DNA from: Fallopia convolvulus
Taxonomy: Eukaryota > Streptophyta > Magnoliopsida > Caryophyllales > Polygonaceae
Direction: 5' to 3'
Length of the DNA: 64,000 bases
NCBI GenBank assembly: GCA_964016875.1
Contig: OZ024721.1
Span: 43,607,088 to 43,671,087, forward strand
Of the stretch, positions 46,725 through 57,245 are shown in pieces. The notes under the pieces are model-generated. The model was not told where the DNA came from, did no database searches, and saw nothing but the letters and a program-made list of their open reading frames with translations. The translations under genes and the position numbers were made by a program. Every line of letters starts with the position of its first letter. Positions within the stretch are counted from its first letter, which is position 1.

Positions 46725-47165
46725 GTATTGACACATAAACATAAGTTTATTTCAATTCACAAATAAGGGTATAAATAATGAACAAACAAGGTTATATCAA
46801 TGAACAAATAGCAGTATATTCATGAACAAATAGGGTATATCAATGAACAAACAATGGACAAACAAGGTTATATCAATGAACAAAAAAGGTTATATCAATG
46901 AACAAATAAGGGTATATCCATGAACAAACAGGGTATATCAATGAACAAATAATGGACAAAGAAAAGTTATATCAATGAACAAAAAAGGGTTATATCAATG
47001 AACAAATAGAGGTATATCCATGAACAAATAGAGCATATCCATGAACAAACAAGGTTATATCAATGAACAAATATGAGTATATCAATGAACAAATATGGAT
47101 ATATATCAATGAACAAACAAGTTTATCAATGAACAAATAGAAGTATATCGATGAACAAATATAGG
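46725..47165. repeat. Short tandem repeats, core TATATCAATGAACAAAC
   Basis: About 18 irregular units of roughly 20-28 bp built on ATCAATGAACAAA plus ACAAGGTTAT or TAGGGTAT. It reads as the complement of the motif at 45985-46290 (TTGTTCAT versus ATGAACAA), so the two arrays face each other. Confidence 0.8.
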
Positions 47166-47198
47166 CGTTGAGACCTCTTGATCCAGGCTCGAGTTTGT

Positions 47199-47453
47199 CT
47201 AAACTTGATGTCTAAGAATGGTAATCCATGGAGGTTGCGAAGCTTGATCCGTCATGGCTCCTAAATGATCTAGAAGAGCATGAGTTGCATCTTGTATCTT
47301 CTTGTTTCGAGTTCTTGTGATTGGTCCGTCAAATGACACCTTTAGCTTTTCCTCGACGTTGTAAGGAGTCATAGACGGATGTTTGACATCAATTATTGAA
47401 CTTGAAAAAAGAAGACCTTCGGGGTTTAACTTTTGCTTATATGTTGTAGACAA
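47199..47453 (-). pseudogene. Ty3/gypsy polyprotein tail fragment
   Basis: An 84-codon frame containing VSFDGPITRTRNKKIQDATH and ALLDHLGAM. G-P-[IL]-T-R-x-R followed by a K/A-rich helix is typical of the C-terminus of plant gypsy polyproteins. No other domain is near it, so it is a small captured or left-over fragment. Confidence 0.4.
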
Positions 47454-48249
47454 CTTGGAAGTATCGTAATGACCTTATCTTTAACAATCAGAACACCATT
47501 TCTGGTTTGAAAATAATTATATGTGCATCAAAAACTAGATAATATTGTATTCATACACATAGATAAGGCTAAAAAATAAAATTGAAAATTAAAAAAGTTC
47601 GAAATCGATGAACATTGTTATCAAAAACTCGATGCACAATTAGTTAGTATTGATGAACAAATGGTGAATATGGATGAACAAAGCGCTAGTTTTGATGAAC
47701 AAACTGGACGCGCCTCATAAAAACGTATTTTTCGAAAAATACGTGAATAATACGGGAAAAATTCGTCCGTACCATATTTTATTGAAAAATACGCGATTAA
47801 TACGGGAAAAATTCGCTCGTGCCATATTTTATCTTTTTTAATAAATATTTTAATCAGGGGCGTTGATTTTTTGGAATGGACGAGCAGCATTTATTCTTAA
47901 TTCTCACCTGGGCGACCATTCTCACACGACTCTTTCTCATATTATAAAATTAATTTGACCAATAGGAAGAAGTTATAATTTATTACATACATTTAATGCA
48001 TTCCCCAAATTTCTTTAGGGAATTCCCTAAATTTGGGGAGATCTCTACCCATTTTGGAGAATTGCTCCATAATAGGGAAAGAGATATGGAATCTGTTGGA
48101 CAAAAAAAATGGTCTAAAATCCCTAAAAACTCCATCCCTAAGAATTTGGAGAATCTATTGGGCTTGCCCTTACAACTGATTGTGCATAATTTTGTTAGAC
48201 TATGCTTTATTTTGTTATTAATTGTGCTTCATCTTATTAATTTTTTTTT

Positions 48250-50865
48250 TGGTAGAAGGAGAGGCAGTACTCTCCGGATCCTTAAAGGAGCGTTTTATAC
48301 TTTTATTAATAATATAAAGAGGGCTAAATAGTCAGCAAGCGGGGGATAGCCCGACCCCTTACATCATCAAGCAATAAATCATTAATCCCCTCGGGAGGGG
48401 CAGACAATACATGAAATCCAACAGTTAAATTAAAGGCATAAGACGCAAGGGAATCCGCAACCCGATTCGCCTCACAAAATATGTGACGGACATGGACGGA
48501 CAAGTCCTTTCTTAAAAAGCCATGGCAGCTGGCCACCAGGCTAGATAAAGGATGATTATCCTTAATAGACTTATTAAGAAAACTAACAACTAATTATGAG
48601 TCGGACTCTATCTCCACTTGGCGAAATCCCTCGTTCCACGCCATCTTTAAACCTTGCAAAACACCCCTAAAGTTCTGCCATGGGAACTGAGCAAATGCCA
48701 ATATAATGAGCAAAACCAGCTCTCCAAACGCCATTGTGATCTCTCATGACTCCCGCTGCCATCGCTCGCCCTCCATGTCTAACAGCTCCATCCATGTTGA
48801 TCTTGATCCAACCCTGCAACGATTTTTTCCACGAGATATTACAAAAATATTTGGGACGACTAGAATTAGGACTAACATGAACTCTCATCGCATTCCTGTA
48901 CTCAATGCATCTCTTCATGATGAACTCCTGTCGGACAAAATTAACTGATTCATCCCGAAAACACTTGTTGTTTCTCCACTTCCAAGTCCACCATAATGTC
49001 ATCACAAAGCATGTGCTTCAAAGTAAACCTTCACGACCAACCTCATTGCTTATTAGATTACACCTTAGCCATGCAACAAAAGGTACCTGAAAAAAGGAAG
49101 TATCACGATTAGTAACTCCAAAATTAATCCAAGTAGCGTGAACCAGGGCACGGTCACGGAAAAGATGGTTTCAATTCCACTCCTGCAGCACATACAATCT
49201 CCATTAGCAGCAAGATGGCGCATTTGCCTTTCCGAATTGGTCAAGATACCACCCTTAATGCACAACCAAGTAAAACCTTTGACTCGTTCCGGCGCCTGCA
49301 ACTTCCAAATTTTCCTAAACACCTCTTCATCAGCAAATTGGTAATTGTTAAAACCATGAACAATCTGATATCCATTAGCAACCGAGTACTCGCCCGACGT
49401 CGTATGACCCCAGCTCAAAGCATCCTCCCTAAAATCATCTTGGACAACAGTAGCAGGCTAGCAGCTGCGACCTTCATCATAATCTCAGTAGGCAGGTACC
49501 CCTCTAACATCTCCCAATTCCATCCGGTGTCAGTCACCCAAAAATCATGCACAACAGCTTCCAACATATTAGAATCAATCACACCAGTAGCATAATTCAG
49601 CAGGGGCTGGTCAGTTACCCATCTATCACGCCGATAACTGATCGTTTTTCCATTACCGACAGTCTAGTGTGAGCCTTTCGTAAGGACTCCCCCAACAACC
49701 ATTCTTATTCCACGCCAAATGTGCGAAACCGCAGCAGATGCACCTGTGGATCTCATGACATATTTCTGTTTCAAGACAATAGACCAAAGTTTACCATCTT
49801 CCATAAGAAATCTCCATCCTAATTTACCAACAAGCGCCAAATTCAGATTCCTCATGGTTTTAATACCAAGACCACCCTGATTTTTGGGTCTCGTGACCTC
49901 TTGCCAGACCACTTTGTGAATTTTCCGACATCCTTCATTACTCCCCCACAAGAAGCCTCTAGTAATTTTGTCCATTTGTTTGCAAGTGCTTCGTGGAATA
50001 AGCGTTGTCGACATAGAATACACAGGGAGAGAGATAAGAATCGAGTTGGTGAGAGTCAATCTCCCCGCAAAGTTCAAAGACCTTAGCTTCCATCCAGCCA
50101 ACTTACTTTGGAATTTTTCAACAAGTTCCGCAAAAGTATTCTTGTTAACTCTTTTATGCAACATAGGCATGCCAAGATAATTACCAAGATTCTTAGTGCT
50201 TGTTTGGTTAAACATAGGAATTGTAATTCGTAGGAAGTTAAATCAAGGGAAGTTAATTTGTGGGAATTTTGTTTCATGTGATTTGAGAAAAAGTGTTTGC
50301 TTGAAATTAAATTTCTAGAAATGAGATTTCTACATGTTGTTTGGTTCGATTTGAGAAATCATGGGAATTTATATAAAGTTACTATTATAGCCACTTGTCC
50401 ATAAAATGCTATTGGTTTATTTTTGGATAAATTAGAGATTTTGTAATCAATAAAATTTTATAGAAAAAAAAATTTAAATAAAAGGGTGGAAGTAGATCTT
50501 ACCCACCCCCTACATGGTATTTGTAATTCCCCCATTTTGGAGGAATTGGAAATCCTAGGAATTTAACTTCCTATGATTTTTAGTGAATTTTTTTCAACCA
50601 AACACATATATTAAAAGGTATTTCATGGGATTTTGTAAATCATGAGATTTTCCCATCCAACCAAACAAGCACTTAGTAACATGGATCCCACTAGCCCCTT
50701 GCAGTGCATCAATTATATCTTCTGAAACGTTGCTTGAAACAAACATTTTGGACTTTTTAATATTGACCTTTTGTCCCGAAGCACGGCAAAACCTATCAAT
50801 GCAATTCTCAATGATGCTCAACTGATCAATAGATGCCTCCGCCATGATAATAATGTCATCTTATT
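48250..50865 (-). pseudogene. L1-type LINE ORF2 remnant (RT end, zinc-binding region, RNase H)
   Basis: In coding order on the minus strand: DDIIIMAEASIDQLSIIENC (the RT catalytic FADD block, first two residues lost) at 50,860-50,790; ASGQKVNIKKSKMFVSSNV; GIHVT joined across a MITE to KNLGNYLGMPMLHKRVNKN; KLAGWKLRSLNFAGRLTLTN; CKQMDKITRGFLWGSNEGC (50,215-49,664); zinc-binding part WKLQAPERVKGFTWLCIKGG (49,418-49,065); RNase H WIKINMDGAVRHGGRAMAAG (49,005-48,667) and its end HIFCEANRVADSLASYAFN (48,536-48,324). Frame changes and stops occur between blocks. The 5' half of ORF2 is missing. Confidence 0.85.
50196..50672. mobile_element. Tourist-type MITE (477 bp) inside the LINE remnant, TSD TTA
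   Basis: Ends GTGCTTGTTTGGTT and AACCAAACAAGCAC are perfect inverted repeats. TTA flanks both sides (50193-50195, 50673-50675). Removing the MITE with one TTA joins the LINE codons as G-I-H-V-T-K-N-L-G-N-Y-L-G in one frame, which proves the borders. A TWA target and short TIRs fit PIF/Harbinger-type MITEs. Non-coding; AT-rich. Confidence 0.92.
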
Positions 50866-50869
50866 AATA

Positions 50870-51365
50870 ATTGTGTAGAACTTTTTCACTAAGTGTGCAT
50901 AGTTTTTTAGATGAGTGTGCATGTTTTTACAAAAATAACATAATTTTATAATTGAGTGTGCGTGACTTTTTAATTGCGTGTGCATGATGATATAACTGGT
51001 GTGTATGATTATATAAGTAAATGTGCATAATAATGCTATTGATTATGCGTGATTATATAAGTGAATATGCATAATTTTTGTAACTAAGCTTGCATAACCT
51101 TTTATAATTGAGTGTACATGAATTTATATCATCATCATTCACACTTATTTATTATAAGATCATATACACACAATTGTAAAATTATGCATAGTCATTATGA
51201 AATTATTATATACACTCGCTCAAAATAAAGCATGCATACTCGACAAAAAAACCATGTACACTCAATTACAAAACAATGTCCAAAACAGTATTAAAATTAT
51301 GCACAATAAATTATAAAATGTATGCAAGATACTCATAAAAGTATGCGCATACGAAATTTTTCGCT
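50870..51365. repeat. Irregular short repeats around GTGTGCATGATTATATAAGTG
   Basis: Many variants of 'agtgtgcatgat', 'gtgaatgtgcataat' and their complements 'atgcacactc', 'tacactc'. Motifs point one way in the first half (50,880-51,120) and mostly the other way in the second (51,130-51,350), giving a loose inverted layout like the arrays at 45,985 and 46,725. Confidence 0.55.
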
Positions 51366-51527
51366 GATATTTTTTAAAATTTAACTAATATACGAATACG
51401 ATCCCAACTATTAAATTTTCTTGATCGAACAGTTAAGAATCACTCTCAATTTTCTTTAGGGTGTTTTGTCGTGAACCATAGTACTCATTAATTTAAGCAA
51501 AAAAAGATTACCTTCTTTTTGGATTTA

Positions 51528-51732
51528 GTTCCAGTGTAGTTGTAAAAAAACTCTATCGATAGAGTTGAGAAGATCTTGATCATTAAATAACAAATCAACG
51601 GTTAAGATTGGATTCTTCTCTCTCCATATCAACTTTTTTTTTTCTTTTTAATTTTTTTCCGACGGGTTCATTAATTTCCTATAGGGTTTTAGTAACTCCA
51701 CCCATAGAGTTACTTAACAACTCCACTGGAAC
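51528..51732. mobile_element. MITE of about 205 bp
   Basis: GTTCCAGTGTAGTTGTAAAA and TAACAACTCCACTGGAAC are imperfect inverted repeats of about 28 bp (roughly 23 of 29 positions pair, including ACTCTAT/ATAGAGT). A second copy lies at 44755-44945. Target duplication not clear. Confidence 0.6.
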
Positions 51733-52341
51733 AACACCGTTTTTGATAAGATGACATTATTATCAACTGATCAATAGATGCCTTCTTTTCATAGTGTAAT
51801 CAACAAAAACACGCAAAATATTACAGTATTACCAAGTAGAGAATTCTTTGTTTCCTACTTTGTTTTTTTTGGTCGAATTGTTTCCTAGTATTTTCTCTGT
51901 CACCAAGGCTTTACTTTTTGGCCTTATTGAGATTTCTGAACGTAGTCTACAATTAATTTCTAGCTATAATTAATTGAATAGGAGTAATTTGGTACTCCGA
52001 TTATCTTGGTTTCAAAAATTCCCGTTTAAGCTAAAAATAAAGTCTTGTAGCAAAGAAACAGAGTATTCTCTCACAATCTCACCTTGGTAATAAATACTCC
52101 GTAATATTATGTGTTAATTAATTGGTCAATAATATTTTGTGTGTATTCATTGATTTCACTTTGGAAAGGATCATATGAATATCTCTCCAAAAAAAGCAAA
52201 TTCTGAGTCGTAATCTCTGATATGATCTTTCGTCTAAGACCATCCCCCCTCCTACTCATTATATACACATAAACATTACAACTATTGTCTCCCTACGCAC
52301 ACACACAAAAAAAAAACTAGTCTTTACTCTTGTTTGAAGCC
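51733..52341. other. Upstream region of the ENODL gene
   Basis: AT-rich. Contains an inverted and a direct copy of LINE sequence (51746-51783) at its left edge. A pyrimidine/ACAC-rich leader lies just before the ATG. TATATACAC at about 52260 is a possible TATA element. No other gene. Confidence 0.4.
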
Positions 52342-53240
52342 ATGGTCTCCCATAGTACCATGATTCTGCTTCTCTTTGTTGGTATTTGTCTCTGTTTCGA
52401 CTCATCTACCGCTTACAAGTTCAATGTTGGTGGGAGAGATGGATGGGTTCTTCATCCCTCTGAAGATTACTCGCATTGGTCTCACAGACTCAGATTCAGT
52501 GTCAACGACACTCTCTGTATGAAACCCACTCTGTTTTAATTGTCTTCTCTGTAAATCTTTTGTTTTTTTCTCTTAAATTTATTTGACTGCGCAGATTTCG
52601 CGTACAAGAAAGGCGAAGACTCTGTATTGCAAGTAACTGGAAGTGACTTTTACAAGTGCAACACAACAAACCCCATACTGAAGATGGAAGACGGGCCATC
52701 CGAATTCAAGTTGGCCCTATCCGCCCGTTTTTCTTCATCAGCGGAGTCAAGGAGAATTGTGAGAAAGGACAAAGGCTTCATCTTGTAGTCTTATCCGAGC
52801 ACCACCACCGTCGTTCCCCCGCCGCCCACCCACCTTCTATTTCGCCATCCCCGTCCCCGTCTGCCCCAATCGCTCACCCTCCAGCCAAGTCTCCATCTCA
52901 CTCGCCACTTGCTTCACCGCCCACCACCTCCCCTTCCCCGCAATCTGCCCCAATCCATCACCCAACTGCTCCGGCACCATCGCCAAGAGTATCTCCTACT
53001 CCGGCACCGACATCCCCATCGCCAAGGGTGTCTCCGGCACCGTCGTCCCCGTCGCCGAGTGGGTCTCCGGCACCGGCTTCCCAATCGCCAAGTGTGTCAC
53101 CGGCACCGGTAGCCCTTCCACCAGTGGCTGACCAAGATGTTTCTCCGGCGCCTGCTCCGTCGAAGAATTCTGCGGCGAAGATTGTGATGGGTCTACCAGT
53201 TGCCGTTGCATTAATGGCGTGCTCAATTGGACTAATTTAA
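52342..53240 (+). pseudogene. Early nodulin-like protein (phytocyanin domain plus AGP-like tail), with one frameshift
   Basis: Exon 1 52342-52516 (MVSHSTMILLLFVGICLCFD as signal peptide, then YKFNVGGRDGWVLHPSEDYS) and exon 2 52595-53240, GT-AG, with the single intron in the usual phytocyanin position. Exon 2 reads YFAYKKGEDSVLQVTGSDFY and KCNTTNPILKMEDGPSEFK, then needs a one-base shift near 52,710-52,716 to continue GPIRPFFFISGVKENCEKGQ and RLHLVVLSEHHH. A Pro/Ser/Ala-rich AGP-type region and a hydrophobic GPI-signal tail (VMGLPVAVALMACSIGLI) follow. Two Cys of the fold are kept, while the copper ligands of true plantacyanins are not, as in other ENODLs. It would sit on the outer plasma membrane. 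Without the shift the protein stops early, so this is a recent pseudogene or a sequence error. Confidence 0.8.
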
Positions 53241-53720
53241 TCGGCAATTTCATTTCATTATATTATTCGCTTGGACTCCTATAGACGCTTTTTCCATCCG
53301 TAGGTTTGAGTTGTTCCAAGTCTGCATCTTTTATGTTTTGGCACATTTGTTTTGCTTTTATTGATTTTAGCATTTGTTTTTATCTATGCTATAGTGTTTT
53401 TTTTTAAAATTCATCTATGCTATAGTTTTTGTCCAATTGATCGTTTAATAAACTTTTTTTAACGGACAAGACATCTATATTGAAGGACAAAATGGAAGAG
53501 TTGCTTGGAATGATAGTTTCTTCGGCGTATCAAAAATTACTTTTGTTGTTTCTGGCTAATTTCACAGTCGTTTTCCTCCTCCTTTCTCTTTCTTTTTCCG
53601 GTGGTTTTTCTCCATTTCTTTTCATGGTGACCTCCTTTGGGATCCATCTTTCTCTATTTTCGATGATCGATATTTTGATGGGCATTCTTGGGGATGTTGT
53701 TTGGGCTTTTGTCTAGGTCC
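53241..53720. other. Downstream of ENODL
   Basis: Contains the 3' UTR of the ENODL gene and AT-rich sequence. The 78-codon frame at 53480-53716 is hydrophobic but has no recognisable domain. Confidence 0.35.
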
Positions 53721-53960
53721 CAAATCAAGTACTGGTACTCGGCTTAAGAAGTGCTTTTGTGCTTCCGCTACAAAAGGAAATTGGTGATCAACTGGGTGAG
53801 TTTTTTTATTTGGATTATTCGAATTTACTATCGCGAAAGGCCAAACTCTATTGATGCGTCTATTTCTTTGGGATATATATGAAATCTGGAATTGCGAAAT
53901 TGAGGAAATAGAGAACATTTAGAAGGATCCGAAGACATTTGGTGTGTGGTTACGAGCATT
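53721..53960 (+). repeat. Copy 1 of a degenerate coding duplicate (retroelement zinc-knuckle/DUF4283-like)
   Basis: Aligns with 54345-54575 over about 220 bp (GGCAATTGGTGATCAACTGG, CGAAAGGCCAAACTCTATTG, AGGATCCGAAGACATTT). Conceptual reading resembles IGDQLGEFLDLDDSDLLSRK, a pattern seen in LINE-linked DUF4283/zinc-knuckle proteins; stops occur. Low-confidence identity; the duplication itself is clear. Confidence 0.45.
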
Positions 53961-54344
53961 AACTACTTCGTGACACTCTCATATACCCATCCTTGACAAG
54001 TTCTTCCGGAGGTTCATATTCTCTACTGCTAAACGCCTTGCTTTTGTGCCATCACCATCTTTTTGTGACAACTTCATCCTTGGTTCATGTTCTCTACTTT
54101 GCCATCACCTTGATTTTGTGCCAAATTAGTATACTTTTAGTCACCAAAATAGGAATTACTCATACGTTGAAAACTATGATTTCGATACGAGATTAAGAAG
54201 GTGTCATGATAGATCAAATTCTGAATCTTATGGCCTAAATCGGGACACAAGAAATTATTTGGTTTATCTACTCTGTTTGGCATGCATACTTACTCTCGCG
54301 GAGTTAGGTATATAATAATGAAACAACTTTCTATGTCCCCATTC

Positions 54345-54575
54345 AAGAATTGGTACCCGGCTTAAGAAATGCTTCCACTACAAAGGCAATTGGTGATCAA
54401 CTGGGTGGGTTCTTTGATTTGGATGATTCGGATTTACTATCGTGAAAGGCCAAACTCTATTAATGGGTATGTTTCGTTGGGATATGAAATTCGGAATTGC
54501 GGAATTGAGGAAATAGAGAATATTTGGAAGGATCCGAAGACATTTCTTGTGTGGCTACGAGCAAGGACTCGATCA
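54345..54575 (+). repeat. Copy 2 of the degenerate coding duplicate
   Basis: Partner of 53721-53960, about 620 bp downstream. It reads AIGDQLGGFFDLDDSDLLS before a stop. Same caveat on identity. Confidence 0.45.
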
Positions 54576-54599
54576 TAGAACTCCGACATTGGGTCGGTG

Positions 54600-56086
54600 T
54601 CTAGAATGGTGAGCGATTGTGGAGCGGAGTCGGACAAGGATTCAAGCGCAAGAATTTGATGTGTAAGAAGAAGAAGAAGAGGAGGAAATTGCAAAGGAGA
54701 GTGATGGCCAAAATGGAAGAATACTCTCTATTCTATATGGTCCAAAACTAGGTCTACAAGGTTTTATAAGGAGACTTTTATAGAGAAAGTTCCTTACTTA
54801 GAAAACAAGTTGGATTAATCAAGATATGCAAATCGAGATACATGCCCAATAAATAAAAATAAACATAACAATAATATAAATAATGTTAAGTCATGCAAAT
54901 AAATAAATACAATACATATGCACCGATTAAGGCCCGGCTAGGCCAAGAACGGGCGCACCAACAAGCAAGACGCACCTATGATGATTTGTCACATTTGGTC
55001 GCTACTGAGCACATGGTGGCAATGTGTGACTCAACATGCTGAGTGAACTGTAGATGGGCTCTAAAAACAAGTGAAGTGGTAGCACGAGTAATGACCTTAG
55101 CCCGAGAACAGGTGTAGACCCATCGGAGTGAACACTCATAGTCTCCTCCTCCTGTCATAAACATAAAGAAAAACATAGTGGCCCCAATTAACTCATAATT
55201 AAATGAGAATAAAAATGCGAAAAGATCCACGTTTCATAAAAGTTAGACGTACGGTTAACGTTCTTGATAAATTAATTTTGTCATTACTTATTTCTTAAAT
55301 GTGGGTGTTTAATAATTTTAATTTTGATTAATGTGGGGGTGGTGGGCAATATTGGTAAGGCGTTATAAAAGAGTGCCTACCATTGAATCTCTACAGTTGC
55401 AAATCTTCAAATTTAAGTTGGTTTGACCATTTTGGTGGCCATTTATTCTTAGAGGATACTGTACAAAATTATGGACATTTCACCACATTAAGATGAATAT
55501 ATTAATCTATTGAAGGTCCGACCAAAAAAAAGAAATTAATCTATTGAAGGGTCTAACATTAAAGTGCTCATTTTCTTAATAGGGAGTATTTAGTTAGATA
55601 TATTTAGATGGATTAGAAAAAATTAAAATTAAAATATTTTTCTATTTTTCTACATTTTGATTTTAATTTATAAGGAGCAAATTAAATTTGGAGCTTTGAC
55701 CAAAAGACCCCTTAGAGTACGTTTTTCTACATTTTAATCTACTCCATGCTACAACGTCTACATCATATATGTACTGATTTAGTCGAACAACGAGGAGATG
55801 AAGACGCATGCCCAGTTCGAAACCCGCCCAAAATAGTAATTAACATTTTCCCAAAAATAAATTAGAAAAATAAAAGAATTTTAGACATGACAAACATAAA
55901 TAAGTGGCTAATAATGCTTTACTCCTAACCAATCCCGCATTCCTTTCGTACACCATGAACCCGACCCCAATATAATCTAAACAAGCGAGAAAAAAGCACT
56001 AAGACAAAAAAGCTCCCCTCTTTTTTACACAAGAATCACCAAAATTAATAAATTACCCTCTTCTTGTCTCAAAAAAATTAGCCCTA
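54600..56086. other. Intergenic sequence before the RALF gene
   Basis: AT-rich. No gene supported; the ORF at 54976-55230 (minus) has no recognisable domain. The last 100 bases should hold the RALF leader. Confidence 0.4.
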
Positions 56087-56452
56087 ATGGATCCAAAACT
56101 CGGGCTGGCCCTCCTGATCGCGGCCGCGGCAGCAGCAATGGCGACCACGGCATCATCCCCTGCAACAACGGAGTCGAAGTGGGTGGTGCCAATGGGTCTG
56201 ACGACGTCGACATGCGACGGGAGCGTGGGGGACTGCATAGAGCCGGAGGAGGAGACGATGATGATGGAGTCGGAAGGGGCCCACCGGCAGCTGTGGAACA
56301 GTAGGAGGTACATCAGCTACAACGCCATGAATAAGAACAATATCCCCTGTAATCAGGCGGGGACCTCTTACTATAACTGCCGTCGTAATAACGCCAATAA
56401 CCCTTACCGCCGTGGATGCACCGCCATTACTATGTGCGCCAGGACTTGGTAG
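56087..56452 (+). CDS. RALF: RALF (rapid alkalinization factor) peptide precursor, 121 aa
   Basis: A single-exon gene, as is usual in the family. Residues 1 to about 22 form a hydrophobic Ala-rich signal peptide (GLALLIAAAAAAMA). The mature part has YISY at 75-78 (needed for binding FERONIA-type receptors), YYNC at 95-98, NPYRRGC at 105-111 and four Cys at 88, 98, 111 and 117 that form the two disulfides. RALF precursors are secreted and cut by the S1P subtilase at RRxL; here the expected site reads HRQL (66-69), followed by SRR just before YISY. The peptide raises extracellular pH and regulates growth and immunity through receptor kinases of the CrRLK1L group. Upstream GATCC context and in-frame ATG are unambiguous. 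A poly(A) signal AATAAA lies at 56623. Confidence 0.95.
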   Translation: MDPKLGLALLIAAAAAAMATTASSPATTESKWVVPMGLTTSTCDGSVGDCIEPEEETMMMESEGAHRQLWNSRRYISYNAMNKNNIPCNQAGTSYYNCRRNNANNPYRRGCTAITMCARTW

Positions 56453-57245
56453 AGGCTAGAGATCATATATGTACATCCTTCCTTTAATTTTCTGGATTTA
56501 AATTTGGATGTCTTAGACGTTGATGATGATGGTATCAGGAATAATTATGTTTTGGTTCTGTAATGGATTGTATGTCTTATTATCCTAGCTTGTTTGTTCT
56601 CTCTCTTTCATTGTTGATTTATAATAAAGTTGTGTTTGTAAATACCTCCGCCTTCTTGTTTGTTTGTTTGTTTGTTTCATCGTAGCCTACCAAGCTTGTT
56701 GTCTTTGAAGCCTACATTACATTCAAAAGTATTGAATTTCATGACAACCATTTTTGAACAAGACTTCCCTTGATATACTTAAACTTGTGTATTAGGAGGT
56801 GATGTTCCATCTTTTTTTCTTGATATACTTAAATTTGTGTATTAGAAGGTGATGTTCCATCTTTTTTTCGGTAAGGTGTGATTCCATCTAAATTAGGGTA
56901 ATCCTGACATCGCACCTCTAATGGAGTTTCGGTGGAGTTTTTTTGTCAAATATAGAGCCGAAATCAGCCCACACAGAACAGCAATTTGGGCTTTACCAAA
57001 AAAAAAAAGAACAGCAATTTGGGCTTGTTCTATTGGGCTCATGTATTTGGGGCAAAGGAAGAGTAAAGAAGACAAAAAAACGGGAGACTTTTTGCAATCA
57101 AATGTCGAACCATCATCCATTCATCCGCATCACTCATTCACACGAGTCTTTTTGTAATTGTAATTTTGTAAATACACAAGGCAAGGCAGCGCGCAACAAC
57201 CTTGGCGTCTCCCGATTTCTCCCCGCCATACATACAAAAAGAGGG
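56453..57245. other. RALF 3' region and DEP1 upstream region
   Basis: Holds a poly(A) signal for RALF, a (TTTG)n microsatellite near 56,662, a tandem duplicate of 'cttgatatacttaaa..tgtgtattag.aggtgatgttccatc' (56,770-56,870) and the leader of the next gene. No other gene. Confidence 0.5.

Larger units (their letters stand above)
45811..47939. mobile_element. TIR DNA transposon relic nested in 45329-48169
   Basis: GTGCGAATGGGCGCCCAGG followed by TGCGAAATAAGAA on the left is mirrored on the right by TTCTTAATTCTCACCTGGGC followed by GACCATTCTCAC; about 28 of 32 positions pair. TATTATAA occurs just outside both ends (45803-45810, 47940-47947), which may be an 8-bp target duplication, although the sequence is AT-rich. 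The inside is mostly simple repeats plus a short pol-like fragment. Superfamily not certain. Confidence 0.6.
45329..48169. mobile_element. Harbinger/Tourist-like TIR element, interrupted by a second TIR element
   Basis: The left end GAGCATCTCCAACAGATGCT and the right end (reverse complement GGGCAAGCCCAATAGATTCT) are imperfect inverted repeats, both flanked by TTA (45326-45328 and 48170-48172), the 3-bp duplication of PIF/Harbinger elements. Subterminal blocks such as CAAATTCTC and ATTTTGGAGAAT repeat near both ends. The middle is occupied by another TIR element (45811-47939). Coding for a transposase is not seen. Confidence 0.6.

Noticed and set aside
45985..47165. CRISPR-like array because of regular short repeats
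   Set aside because: Units are irregular, without unique spacers of constant length, and the DNA is plant nuclear. They are simple tandem repeats in a transposon relic.
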